From contig NZ_LWHO01000001.1 of NCBI RefSeq assembly GCF_001642025.1, positions 156,563 to 220,562 of the forward strand: DNA of 64,000 nucleotides, read 5' to 3'. The notes under the pieces are model-generated. The model was not told the DNA's origin and did no database searches. It was given only the letters and a program-made list of their open reading frames with translations. This DNA comes from Cutibacterium namnetense. GTDB taxonomy: Bacteria > Actinomycetota > Actinomycetes > Propionibacteriales > Propionibacteriaceae. Both the position numbers and the translations under genes were made by a program. Positions 35,885-44,778 of this stretch are shown in pieces; positions within the stretch are counted from its first letter, which is position 1; each line of letters opens with the position of its first letter.

Positions 35885-37557
35885 TGACGTGGTTCTATTT
35901 CCTGGCGAGTCTGGCTCTGCTCGCTATCGCGCTCGGTATCGCCCAACATCACCTGGGCGCCTACATGGCCCGTGTCTTCACCTCTGATGAGGACACGAGG
36001 ATCGAGAGCTGGTGCTACCGCATCATGGGGGTCAACCCTCGCGCCGGTCAGACGTGGAAGTCGTATGCTCGCGCGGTATTGGCCTTCAGCTTGTGCGGTG
36101 TCGTCTTCCTTTACGCCCTGCAACGTCTTCAGCCGTGGCTGCCATGGTCGTTGGGCAAGCGATCGGTAAATCCGGCAGTTTCCTTCAACACCGCAATCTC
36201 TTTCGTCACGAACACCAACTGGCAGGCCTACTCCCCGGAGGCGACCCTCGGGCACTTCGTCCAGTTCGTCGGCCTGTGCGTGCAGAATTTCGTCTCCGCC
36301 GCCACCGGTATTGCCGTTGCGGTTGCGCTGGTGCGCGGATTCGTCGGCCGCGGGAAGCACACCATCGGCAACTTCTGGGTAGATCTCACCCGTTGCACGC
36401 TGCGCATTCTCATGCCGACTGCCGCAGCCGCGGCTTTCCTGCTTATCGCTGGTGGCGCGGTCCAGAACTTCACCGGGTTCCTGCACGTGACTGGTGTGGC
36501 TGGCGGAGATCAGGTCATCCCGGGCGGCCCCGTCGCCTCTCAGGAGGCCATCAAAGAGCTTGGCACCAATGGTGGCGGCTTCTTTAACGGCAACTCGTCC
36601 CACCCCTTCGAGAATCCGCAGCCGTGGACGAACATGCTCGAGATCTTCCTCATCCTGCTCATCCCATTCTCGCTGCCTCGCACCTTCGGGAAGATGGTGG
36701 AAGATGTGCGGCAGGGTAGGGCAATACTCGCTGCGATGGTCGTCTTGTTCACCATCAACCTATTTGCCATGGCCGCCGCCGAATTCTCCGGCCACGGTAC
36801 TGCCGCACGCCTAGCGGGAGCCGCGATGGAGGGCAAGGAGCAGCGGTTTGGACTGGCCCAGTCGGTCCTGTTCGCTAACTCGACGACGATGACTTCCACC
36901 GGCGCAGTTGACTCGATGCACGACTCCTTTACCGCTATCGGAGGCATGTTCACCATGCTGAACATGATGCTCGGCGAAGTTAGCCCTGGCGGTGTGGGAA
37001 CTGGCCTGTATGGCATGCTCGTTGTTGCGGTCATCGCGGTCTTCATTGCCGGGCTTCTGGTCGGTCGTACGCCGGAATACCTCGGCAAGAAGATCGGCCC
37101 GCGCGAGATGAAGCTGTCTGCCCTGTACATCCTCGTCATGCCAGCCCTGGTGCTGTGCGGTGTATCCCTGAGCCTGGCTGTCCCAGGCATACGTAGTAGT
37201 GTCGTCCATACCTCGATCGCTAATCCGGGTGAGCACGGGCTGTCCGAGTTGGTGTACGCCTTCACCTCAGCTGCCAACAACAATGGTTCGGCCTTCGCTG
37301 GTTTGGACGCCTCGACGAATTGGATGTGTGCCGCTCTCGGTGTGGTTATGCTCCTCGGACGCTTCGTACCGATCATCCTCATCCTGGCTCTGTCGGGTGC
37401 TTTGGTTGAACGCGACCCAGTGCCGGTCACCGCTGGCACCCTTCCCACTCACAACGCACTGTTCACCACCCTGATCGTGTTCACCGCCATCCTCGTCACA
37501 GCGCTTGTCTTCTTCCCGGTCCTCACGCTCGGACCGCTGGCCGAAGGATTGATCTGA
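35884..37557 (+). CDS. kdpA: Potassium-transporting ATPase subunit A
   Basis: KdpA forms the selective potassium channel of the high-affinity KdpFABC pump. The 557-residue protein has the expected ten hydrophobic segments and the four selectivity loops, including [45 protein letters not shown] and [12 protein letters not shown]. The start at 35884 overlaps the kdpF stop; the frame is open further upstream, but the KdpA N-terminus (MTWFYF) and the overlap decide the start. Confidence 0.97.
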   Translation: MTWFYFLASLALLAIALGIAQHHLGAYMARVFTSDEDTRIESWCYRIMGVNPRAGQTWKSYARAVLAFSLCGVVFLYALQRLQPWLPWSLGKRSVNPAVSFNTAISFVTNTNWQAYSPEATLGHFVQFVGLCVQNFVSAATGIAVAVALVRGFVGRGKHTIGNFWVDLTRCTLRILMPTAAAAAFLLIAGGAVQNFTGFLHVTGVAGGDQVIPGGPVASQEAIKELGTNGGGFFNGNSSHPFENPQPWTNMLEIFLILLIPFSLPRTFGKMVEDVRQGRAILAAMVVLFTINLFAMAAAEFSGHGTAARLAGAAMEGKEQRFGLAQSVLFANSTTMTSTGAVDSMHDSFTAIGGMFTMLNMMLGEVSPGGVGTGLYGMLVVAVIAVFIAGLLVGRTPEYLGKKIGPREMKLSALYILVMPALVLCGVSLSLAVPGIRSSVVHTSIANPGEHGLSELVYAFTSAANNNGSAFAGLDASTNWMCAALGVVMLLGRFVPIILILALSGALVERDPVPVTAGTLPTHNALFTTLIVFTAILVTALVFFPVLTLGPLAEGLI

Positions 37558-37559
37558 TC

Positions 37560-39674
37560 ATGACCGTCATCCCCTCGAATTCGCGTTCTCACGGTCTCAC
37601 CGGGGCTCAGGTGCGTCAGGCCCTGCCCGGTGCCATCCGCAAACTCGACCCGCGCTCCCAGTGGCGCAACCCGGTCATGTTTCTAGTGTGGGTTGGTGCA
37701 GCCCTGACAACCATTATTGCTGCTCTGGAGCTGCTCACTGGTGACACCGACGGCGGCGTCTCCATCGGCTTTTCCGCGGTCATCGCGGTGTGGCTGTGGT
37801 TGACTGTCATCTTTGCCAATCTTGCCGAGTCGATTGCTGAGGGTCGCGGCAAGGCCCAGGCCGAGACCCTGCGCAAGACCCGCACCGCCACCAGTGCGAT
37901 TCGCGTCGACGGCTGGGACGAGCGGAACGATCCGTCCGCTGAGCGCACCGCGACAACCGAGGTCGTCTCCTCGGAGCTCAAGTATGGCGACGTCGTCGTT
38001 GTGGCGGCGGGCCAGACGATCCCGGGTGATGGGGACATCGTCTGGGGCATCGCTTCGGTCGACGAATCGGCCATCACCGGCGAGTCAGCCCCTGTGGTGC
38101 GTGAGTCCGGCGGTGACCGATCTGCCGTCACCGGCGGCACGACAGTGCTTTCGGACCGCATCGTCGTCAAAATCACCTCGAAGCCCGGGCAGAGTTTCGT
38201 CGACCGTATGATCGCTTTGGTTGAGGGCTCCGGACGTCAGAAGACCCCCAACGAGATTGCCCTCAATATTTTGTTGGCGAGCCTCTCGATCGTCTTCGTC
38301 CTCGTTACTCTGACCCTCAACCCGATCGCATCCTTGGCCGCTAAGCCGGTGAGTATCACGGTATTGGTGGCGCTGTTGGTTTGCCTCGTCCCGACGACGA
38401 TCGGCGCTCTCCTGTCGGCTATCGGCATCGCGGGTATGGACCGTCTAGTGCAGCACAACGTGTTGGCGATGTCTGGACGCGCGGTGGAGGCTGCCGGTGA
38501 TGTAACGACCCTTCTGCTCGACAAGACTGGCACCATCACCTACGGAAACCGTCGTGCCAGCGAGTTCCTCCCGATGCCGGGTGTCAGCGACGCAGAGATT
38601 CGTGACGCGGCCGCCCGGTCCTCACTGGCCGACCCGACTCCGGAGGGCACCTCCATCGTCGATCTGGCCCGCGAGCAGGGCTTTTCTCCTGATGCCTACG
38701 GCGAGCAGGGGGAGGTCGTTCCCTTCACCGCACAGACCAGAATGTCGGGCATCGACCTTCCTGACGGCACCGAGATCCGTAAAGGTGCTGGATCCGCTGT
38801 ACGCGCCTGGCTGACGGAGTCCCACATCAATATGGACATCGACACGCTGGCGCACATGGATCGCCGGGTCGACTCGGTGTCCCAGTCCGGTGGTACTCCG
38901 CTCGTCGTGGCGGTACGCACCCCCGACCACTCGGGCAAGGTGCTCGGCGTCGTTCACCTCAAGGACATCGTCAAGGAGGGTCTAACCGACCGGTTTGCTG
39001 AGCTGCGTCGAATGGGCATCCGCACCGTCATGGTGACCGGAGACAACCCGCTGACCGCAGCCGCCATTGCCAAGGAGGCTGGCGTGGACGATTTCCTCGC
39101 CGAGGCCACCCCGGAGGACAAGCTCGCCTACATCCGCAAGGAGCAGGAGGGTGGCCGGATGGTCGCGATGACCGGTGACGGCACCAACGATGCCCCGGCT
39201 CTGGCCCAGGCGGACGTCGGCGTCGCGATGAACACCGGCACCTCGGCTGCTAAGGAGGCCGGCAACATGGTGGACCTTGACTCCGACCCGACGAAGCTCA
39301 TCAGCATTGTCGGAATCGGCAAGCAACTACTCATCACGCGCGGTGCCCTGACGACCTTCTCGATCGCCAACGATATTGCCAAGTATTTTGCGATCATCCC
39401 AGCGATCTTCATGGCGACCTACCCGGGTCTGTCGGCCCTCAACATTATGGGTTTGCATTCCCCAGCGTCAGCGGTGCTCTCGGCGATCATCTTTAACGCC
39501 ATCATCATCGTTATTTTGGTTCCGCTGGCCCTCAAAGGCGTGGCATACAAGCCCGCCGGGGCGTCGAAAATCCTCGCACGGAACCTGCGCATCTACGGGT
39601 TGGGCGGTGTTGTTGCGCCGTTCATCGGCATCTGGCTTATCGACCTGATTATCCGTCTCATTCCCGGCTTCTGA
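37560..39674 (+). CDS. kdpB: Potassium-transporting P-type ATPase subunit B
   Basis: KdpB is the ATP-hydrolysing subunit. The 704-residue protein has the phosphorylation motif DKTGTIT (Asp321), the actuator loop TGESAPVV, the nucleotide-binding [10 protein letters not shown] and the hinge [20 protein letters not shown]. Length and helix arrangement are standard. It follows kdpA by two bases. Confidence 0.98.
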   Translation: MTVIPSNSRSHGLTGAQVRQALPGAIRKLDPRSQWRNPVMFLVWVGAALTTIIAALELLTGDTDGGVSIGFSAVIAVWLWLTVIFANLAESIAEGRGKAQAETLRKTRTATSAIRVDGWDERNDPSAERTATTEVVSSELKYGDVVVVAAGQTIPGDGDIVWGIASVDESAITGESAPVVRESGGDRSAVTGGTTVLSDRIVVKITSKPGQSFVDRMIALVEGSGRQKTPNEIALNILLASLSIVFVLVTLTLNPIASLAAKPVSITVLVALLVCLVPTTIGALLSAIGIAGMDRLVQHNVLAMSGRAVEAAGDVTTLLLDKTGTITYGNRRASEFLPMPGVSDAEIRDAAARSSLADPTPEGTSIVDLAREQGFSPDAYGEQGEVVPFTAQTRMSGIDLPDGTEIRKGAGSAVRAWLTESHINMDIDTLAHMDRRVDSVSQSGGTPLVVAVRTPDHSGKVLGVVHLKDIVKEGLTDRFAELRRMGIRTVMVTGDNPLTAAAIAKEAGVDDFLAEATPEDKLAYIRKEQEGGRMVAMTGDGTNDAPALAQADVGVAMNTGTSAAKEAGNMVDLDSDPTKLISIVGIGKQLLITRGALTTFSIANDIAKYFAIIPAIFMATYPGLSALNIMGLHSPASAVLSAIIFNAIIIVILVPLALKGVAYKPAGASKILARNLRIYGLGGVVAPFIGIWLIDLIIRLIPGF

Positions 39675-39686
39675 TCGGAGTTCATC

Positions 39687-40292
39687 ATGATCATCTCCTC
39701 TAGGACTCGCACCGTCCTCGTCGGGTTGCGCTCGATGCTGCTGTTTACTGTTATCGTCGGCGTCGTGTACACCGGCCTTATGACTGGGCTGGGCCAGTTG
39801 ATGCTCCATCACCAAGCCAACGGCTCGCAGTTGGAGGTCAACGGCAAGGTGGTCGGCTCGACCCTCATCGGCCAGTCCTTCACCGACAAGGGTGGAAGGC
39901 CGTTGCCGAAGTACTTCCAGCCGCGTCCCTCGGCTGCCGGTGACGACGGTTACGATGCCGGGTCCTCGGGCGGTTCCAACATGGGCCCGGAAAACCCGGA
40001 CCTGGCGAAGGCCATCAAGGAGCGTCGCAGCCAGGTGGCGGCCTTCAACCACGTCGATGCTGACCGGGTACCCGCTGATGCTGTGACGGCGTCGTCGTCG
40101 GGTCTGGACCCACATATCAGCCCCGAATACGCCAATATCCAGATCGCTCGGGTGGCGAAGGCTCGTCATCTCGACAAGGCCGTCGTACGGCGGATCGTTG
40201 ACGATAACACCACGGGACGCCAACTCGGGTTCCTCGGTGAGACTAAGGTCAACGTCGTGACGCTCAATGCCGAACTGGATCGCCAGCACTGA
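39687..40292 (+). CDS. kdpC: Potassium-transporting ATPase subunit C
   Basis: KdpC has one N-terminal helix (about 14-35) and an extracytoplasmic domain that assists potassium and ATP handling. The 201-residue protein shows the conserved GSTLIGQSF, YFQPRPSA, SSSGLDPHISPEYA and the C-terminal VNVVTLNAELD. It lies 12 bases after kdpB. Confidence 0.97.
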   Translation: MIISSRTRTVLVGLRSMLLFTVIVGVVYTGLMTGLGQLMLHHQANGSQLEVNGKVVGSTLIGQSFTDKGGRPLPKYFQPRPSAAGDDGYDAGSSGGSNMGPENPDLAKAIKERRSQVAAFNHVDADRVPADAVTASSSGLDPHISPEYANIQIARVAKARHLDKAVVRRIVDDNTTGRQLGFLGETKVNVVTLNAELDRQH

Positions 40293-40332
40293 CGGTGCTG
40301 ACGGTCGGGTAATCATGGCCTAGGAGGACGCG

Positions 40333-42825
40333 GTGGCTGTTCGGGGAAGGTTGCGGGTGCTGCTGGGCGCGGCACCGGGCGTCGGCAAGACCTACGCCAT
40401 GCTTGACGAGGGCAAGCACCTGCGCGCCGGGGGGTCTGATGTCGTTATCGCCGTTGTTGAGACTCACGGCCGGGCAGCTACTGCGGCAATGACCGAGGGG
40501 ATGGAGGTCATCCCGCGGCACTACGTCGAGTGCCGTGGCATTGAGCTGCCGGAGATGGATCTTGACGGGGTGCTGGCCCAGCACCCTGACGTCGCCCTCG
40601 TCGACGAACTTGCCCACACCAACGCCCCCGGGTCCCGTAATGAGAAGCGTTGGCAGGACGTTGAGGAGCTTCTGGAGGCCGGGATTGACGTCATCTCGAC
40701 GGTCAACATCCAGCACATCGAGTCCCTCAACGACGTCGTTGAGCAAATCACTGGGGTACCACAGCGCGAGACTGTCCCGGACACCGTGCTGCGCAGGGCC
40801 AGCCAGGTGGAGGTCGTCGACCTCGCCCCGCAGGCCCTGCGCGACCGGTTGTCGAGCGGCAAGGTGTATCCGGCCGAGCGGATCGACGCGGCCTTGTCAA
40901 ACTACTTCCGGCTCGGCAATCTCACCGCCCTGCGTGAGTTGGCCTTGTTGTGGGTGGCCGACGAGGTCGATCACGCGCTGGTCGACTACCGTAGCGAGCA
41001 CGGCATCGACTCCCGTTGGGAAGCCCGTGAACGGGTAGTCGTCGCCCTGACAGGGGGTCGGGAGGGCGAAACCCTGCTGCGACGCGGTGCCCGGATCGCG
41101 GTTCGAGCCGGTGGCGGAGAGTTGCTGGCGGTGCACGTCACCACCGAGGACGGGCTGCGCTCCCCGCATCCGGGGGAACTAGCCCGGCAACGAGGGTTGG
41201 TGGACAAGCTAGGAGGGTCCTTCCACCAGCTCGTTGGCGATGACATCCCCGAGACTCTCATCGAGTTCGCGAAGTCGGTCAACGCCACCCAGCTCGTCAT
41301 CGGGGCTAGTCGGCGTGGCAAACTCTCGCGGCTGTTGACCGGACACGACGTCGAGGCAGACATCATCCGGGCTTCCGGTGCTATCGACGTTCACATCGTC
41401 AGTCATGACGCCCAGGCGAAGGCGCTACGTTTGCCGCGGATGGGTGGGTCGTTGTCGACGCGGCGTCGGATCGCTGGTTTCGCTGTGCTGGCGGTGCTCG
41501 GGCCACTCTTGACGTGGCTGTTGGTGTCGTCGCGTAGCCCGGAGGCGCTGACGACCGATGTGCTGGCTTACGAGTTGCTGGCCGTCGTGGTGGCCTTGGT
41601 AGGTGGGGCATTTTCGTCGCTCATTGCGGCTCTGGCCTCGGGTTTTGCGCTGGACTATTTTTTCACCAAACCTTTCTACACCGTCACCGTCAACGAACCG
41701 TTACACCTGGTGGCACTGTTGCTGTACCTGCTCACCGCGGCCCTGGTGAGTGTTGTTGTCGATCGCGCTGCCCGTAAGACCCGGGTGGCTCGACGCGCCG
41801 CCGCTGAGTCGGGACTGTTGCAGTCGGTGGCCGGTTTGGTGCTGCGCGGCGAGGACGCCGTTGAGTCGTTGTTGTCCAGGGCGACTGAGGCTTTCGGGCT
41901 ATCTGGGGCGCGATTGATGACCGACGGAAAGGTTGTGGCAAATTGGGGTACAACGAGTGATCAAGTCACGGAGCATCGCATCGACGACCATAGCGTGGTG
42001 GAATTCCACGGCCCGGAGCCGGACGCCTCGGAGCGTCGGCTGATGTCGGTCATCGCCGCCCAGTTGGGGACAGCCTTGGAGCAGCATCAGCTGGAGGAGA
42101 CGGCGAAGGCGGTGGAGCCGTTAGCGGCCACCGACCGGGTGCGCACGGCGTTGTTGTCAGCGGTCGGTCACGACCTGCGTCGCCCCCTGGCGGCTGCCAC
42201 CGCGGCTGTGTCTGGGCTGCGCAGCGAGTGGTCGAAGCTTTCTGACCAGGATCGTGCCGATTTGTTGGAAACCGCTGATGAGGCGTTGTCGCAGTTGGCG
42301 AATCTGGTCACCGACCTTCTCGACGTCTCCCGGTTGCAGTCGGGGGTGCTGGGGGTCTCGGTGATGGCGGTAGACCCGGCGGAGGTCATCATGCCGGCGT
42401 TGGACGAGTTGTCCCTGGGGCCGGCCGATGTGGAGATTGATCTGGGTTCTGACGTCCCCGAGATGATCGCTGACCCGGCCTTGTTGCAGCGAGTCGTCGT
42501 CAACCTGCTGTCGAATGCGCTGCGCTATGAGCCGGCAGGCAGTCGGGTGCGGTTGGCGGAGAGCAGCTTCGCCAACCAGGTGGAGATTCGGGTTATCGAT
42601 CATGGCCCGGGCATTCCGGAGGACCGCCGTGACGATGTCATGGTGCCTTTCCAGCGGCTAGGTGATACGGATTCCAGCGTAGGGCTGGGGCTTGGCCTGG
42701 CGCTGTCGAAGGGGTTCGTCGAGGGAATGGACGGCACCCTGGCCTTGGAGGACACTCCCGGTGGGGGACTGACGATGGTGATCAGCTTGCCCCGAGTAGG
42801 GGATGAGGAGGCAAGTGCGCAATGA
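40333..42825 (+). CDS. kdpD: Sensor histidine kinase KdpD
   Basis: KdpD senses potassium limitation and turgor. The 830-residue protein starts with a GTG at 40333 after GGAGG. It has the KdpD domain with Walker A GAAPGVGKTYAM, a USP-like domain (about 235-355), a four-helix membrane domain (about 375-475), then a kinase core. The phosphorylated histidine is His613 in GHDLRRPLA. The N box reads NLLSNALRY and the G1 box IDHGPGIP. It overlaps kdpE by ATGA. Confidence 0.97.
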   Translation: MAVRGRLRVLLGAAPGVGKTYAMLDEGKHLRAGGSDVVIAVVETHGRAATAAMTEGMEVIPRHYVECRGIELPEMDLDGVLAQHPDVALVDELAHTNAPGSRNEKRWQDVEELLEAGIDVISTVNIQHIESLNDVVEQITGVPQRETVPDTVLRRASQVEVVDLAPQALRDRLSSGKVYPAERIDAALSNYFRLGNLTALRELALLWVADEVDHALVDYRSEHGIDSRWEARERVVVALTGGREGETLLRRGARIAVRAGGGELLAVHVTTEDGLRSPHPGELARQRGLVDKLGGSFHQLVGDDIPETLIEFAKSVNATQLVIGASRRGKLSRLLTGHDVEADIIRASGAIDVHIVSHDAQAKALRLPRMGGSLSTRRRIAGFAVLAVLGPLLTWLLVSSRSPEALTTDVLAYELLAVVVALVGGAFSSLIAALASGFALDYFFTKPFYTVTVNEPLHLVALLLYLLTAALVSVVVDRAARKTRVARRAAAESGLLQSVAGLVLRGEDAVESLLSRATEAFGLSGARLMTDGKVVANWGTTSDQVTEHRIDDHSVVEFHGPEPDASERRLMSVIAAQLGTALEQHQLEETAKAVEPLAATDRVRTALLSAVGHDLRRPLAAATAAVSGLRSEWSKLSDQDRADLLETADEALSQLANLVTDLLDVSRLQSGVLGVSVMAVDPAEVIMPALDELSLGPADVEIDLGSDVPEMIADPALLQRVVVNLLSNALRYEPAGSRVRLAESSFANQVEIRVIDHGPGIPEDRRDDVMVPFQRLGDTDSSVGLGLGLALSKGFVEGMDGTLALEDTPGGGLTMVISLPRVGDEEASAQ

Positions 42826-43505
42826 GAATTCTTATCGCTGATGACGACCCGCAGTTCCTGCGAGCCTTGCGGATCACTTTGAGAGCTAGGGGATACGAGG
42901 TCTTGTTGGCGCGTGATGGGCAGCACGCCTTGGAGATGGCCATCGATCACAAGCCGGACATCATTTTGCTGGATCTCGGAATGCCGCGTCTCGACGGGGT
43001 AAAGGTCATTGAGGCGGTGCGCGGCTGGTCGTCGGCGCCGATCCTGGTGATCTCGGGACGATCCGGGTCGGCCGAGAAGGTGGAAGCCCTTGACGCTGGG
43101 GCTGACGACTACGTCACCAAACCATTCTCGATGGATGAGTTGCTTGCCCGTATCCGCGTTTTGACAAGGCGTATCGGCCAGGACGAGGGAGATGAGGAAC
43201 CAATCGTCGCTTTCGGGTCGGTGTGGGTGGATCTGGCTGCGCACACCGTGACCCGTGACGGGGCCAATGTCAGGCTGACGCCGACCGAGTGGCGGGTGCT
43301 GGAGCTGCTCATCCGTAATGAAGGTCGGCTGGTGACTCGTCAGACCATGCTGAGTCAGGTCTGGGGCTCCGAGCACGTCACCGACACCGGCTACCTGAGG
43401 CTCTACATTTCCCAGTTGCGCAAGAAGCTGGAGCCCGAGCCGAGTAGGCCGCGGTATCTCATCACTGATGCCGGAATGGGGTACCGGTTGGTGCTTGACC
43501 CCTGA
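42822..43505 (+). CDS. kdpE: Response regulator KdpE
   Basis: KdpE is an OmpR-type regulator of 227 residues. The receiver domain carries the phosphorylated Asp51 in LLDLGMPRLDG and the conserved lysine in DDYVTKPF; the C-terminal winged helix has LTPTEWRVLELL and TDTGYLRLYISQLRKKLE. It should activate the kdp promoter upstream of the micro-ORF. The ATG overlaps the kdpD stop. It is the last kdp gene. Confidence 0.97.
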   Translation: MRILIADDDPQFLRALRITLRARGYEVLLARDGQHALEMAIDHKPDIILLDLGMPRLDGVKVIEAVRGWSSAPILVISGRSGSAEKVEALDAGADDYVTKPFSMDELLARIRVLTRRIGQDEGDEEPIVAFGSVWVDLAAHTVTRDGANVRLTPTEWRVLELLIRNEGRLVTRQTMLSQVWGSEHVTDTGYLRLYISQLRKKLEPEPSRPRYLITDAGMGYRLVLDP

Positions 43506-43519
43506 TATATGCATATAAT
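43506..43519 (+). promoter_or_regulatory. Candidate -10 box and palindrome upstream of EXLDI gene
   Basis: A 12-base perfect palindrome TATATGCATATA (43506-43517) overlaps a consensus TATAAT at 43514-43519. The TATAAT ends eight bases before the EXLDI start at 43527, so transcription would begin at or next to the ATG, a leaderless mRNA. No well-spaced -35 box is obvious. Confidence 0.5.
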
Positions 43520-43526
43520 AATGCAC

Positions 43527-44033
43527 ATGCCCACTAGAAACGTGTATGTCTCCGACGAAGACCAAAACCTGTTCCAAGAAGCAGCCGAGCTTGCAGGAGG
43601 GTTTTCACCTGCAGTGAGCGAAGCTCTGCGCGAGTACGTGAAACGTCGCAAGCTGATGAGGGGAGGGGCCGAGCAGGTTGAGGTAGATCTGCGTACTGAC
43701 GGGATCGATCACCGTGTCTCGTTCATGGGGCGTCGGTTGGTCAAGGTGCAACGAGACCACGAGCAGGGCTGTCGCATTGATACCGTCTACGCGACTGCCA
43801 GGAAGCAATTTGCCGTGGTGTCGAAGGTGCGTCGTGCTCTGCCAAGCTGGGCCGGAGGCAAGGAAGATCTTTGGTCGCATCCAGAAACGTGGGACAAGGA
43901 ATTCTGGACGGTCGGAGATCGTACGCTTAAAGTTTTTGCGAATTTGGATGAGTTGCGAGCGGCCGATGGTGAACTTGCAGAACGGGTCGACTCAGCGCTG
44001 CACGTCGCACCCTATGAGGTTCTGGACATTTAA
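43527..44033 (+). CDS. EXLDI-family protein
   Basis: The 168-residue protein begins MPTRNVYVSDEDQNLFQEAAELAG and ends EVLDI, the C-terminal signature after which the EXLDI family is named. The N-terminal third resembles ribbon-helix-helix proteins. Family members in actinobacteria often sit near TetR regulators and drug exporters; neither is adjacent here. The start at 43527 is chosen by the family N-terminus; two upstream in-frame ATGs lie in the promoter palindrome. The biochemical role is unknown. Confidence 0.75.
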   Translation: MPTRNVYVSDEDQNLFQEAAELAGGFSPAVSEALREYVKRRKLMRGGAEQVEVDLRTDGIDHRVSFMGRRLVKVQRDHEQGCRIDTVYATARKQFAVVSKVRRALPSWAGGKEDLWSHPETWDKEFWTVGDRTLKVFANLDELRAADGELAERVDSALHVAPYEVLDI

Positions 44034-44327
44034 CACGTAGGGGGCTTGAGCGGTGGCCTGAGAGGTAGTGGTCGTCCATCTGCCGGCTACCACGTTTGAC
44101 TGTTTTCGCTCGTCAGAAGCGTTTCGTCACCGATCAGTGGACCTACTATGCAGAGAGTTTGAACTGTGGCTCGGCTGCACGAACCGCGTGTTCTCGCTTG
44201 TCGCGAGGGGTTTACCGGGCATCGAAGCGGCCACCGGAACCCTGTGTTGTGGACTCTCGGGGTCAGTCTGTCCGCTCACTTGAGATGGCTTAACATTTCT
44301 GACCGACGCCGAAGTCTACGAACGCTG
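44034..44327. other. Intergenic stretch left of recombinase debris
   Basis: I see no gene here. Short plus-strand frames exist but have no binding sites or family features. The stretch marks the left part of the accessory region between the Kdp/EXLDI genes and the ABC-F gene. Confidence 0.4.
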
Positions 44328-44505
44328 CGAAACGCCAACCGACGCCTTTGCAACCAAGCCTTCTTCATCAAGATCTACATCGACGAAGACGACCAACTCC
44401 GCGTCGAGAACAACCGACCTTTCGAAATGCTCCTCGACCCTCAGATCAACGCCAACGCCCTCACCTGGGCCCAGAACGGCAACAAGGCCCGAATCGAAAC
44501 TAAGG
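44328..44505 (+). pseudogene. C-terminal remnant of a serine recombinase
   Basis: About 60 codons read NQAFFIKIYIDEDDQL and then NRPFEMLLDPQ, which match the extreme C-terminus of large serine recombinases from actinobacterial mobile elements. The catalytic domain is missing. It is on the opposite strand from the two larger recombinases at 46.5-49.2 kb, so it is a separate relic rather than part of them. Confidence 0.6.
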
Positions 44506-44625
44506 GGTTCGAGCCTTGTGCGTGGGGTTACTTAGACGTTCATTTTGATACAAGGATCTGGGTGGGTGCACGGAGGGGCTAGGTGGGTGCATTGCATCCT
44601 GACAGGAGCGCCGGGTGAGTTCTGG

Positions 44626-44654
44626 TTGACTACCAGCAGCGTGTTCGGTATGGT
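44626..44654 (+). promoter_or_regulatory. Sigma-70-type promoter of the ABC-F gene
   Basis: TTGACT at 44626-44631 and TATGGT at 44649-44654 are separated by 17 bases, a good match to the housekeeping consensus. Transcription would start near 44661, leaving a leader of about 120 bases before the ABC-F start. The leader contains a small hairpin (TCGGC, TAC loop, GCCGA, around 44729-44741) and a seven-codon GTG-started mini-frame at 44698-44721. Confidence 0.6.
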
Positions 44655-44778
44655 AAAGGATAGTTACGCGACAGCGTCCGTTCCAATTTCTGGGAGTGTG
44701 TTAATTCCGATGGTGCTGTGATCTCCGTTCGGCTACGCCGAGAAGCGTCCAAATGTTTCGACGGTTTTGGGGATCAAT

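Noticed and set aside
36540..37448. 302-codon minus-strand frame across kdpA
   Set aside because: Antisense shadow of a well-conserved membrane protein gene.
44500..44520. tRNA-like GGGGTTCGAGCC near the recombinase remnant as an attachment-site copy
   Set aside because: It is in the wrong orientation relative to the tRNA-Ala gene, and similarity ends after about nine bases.
44698..44721. Seven-codon leader ORF (GTG start) before the ABC-F gene
   Set aside because: The only purine-rich site is one base before the start, too close for normal initiation; it is mentioned only as part of the leader.
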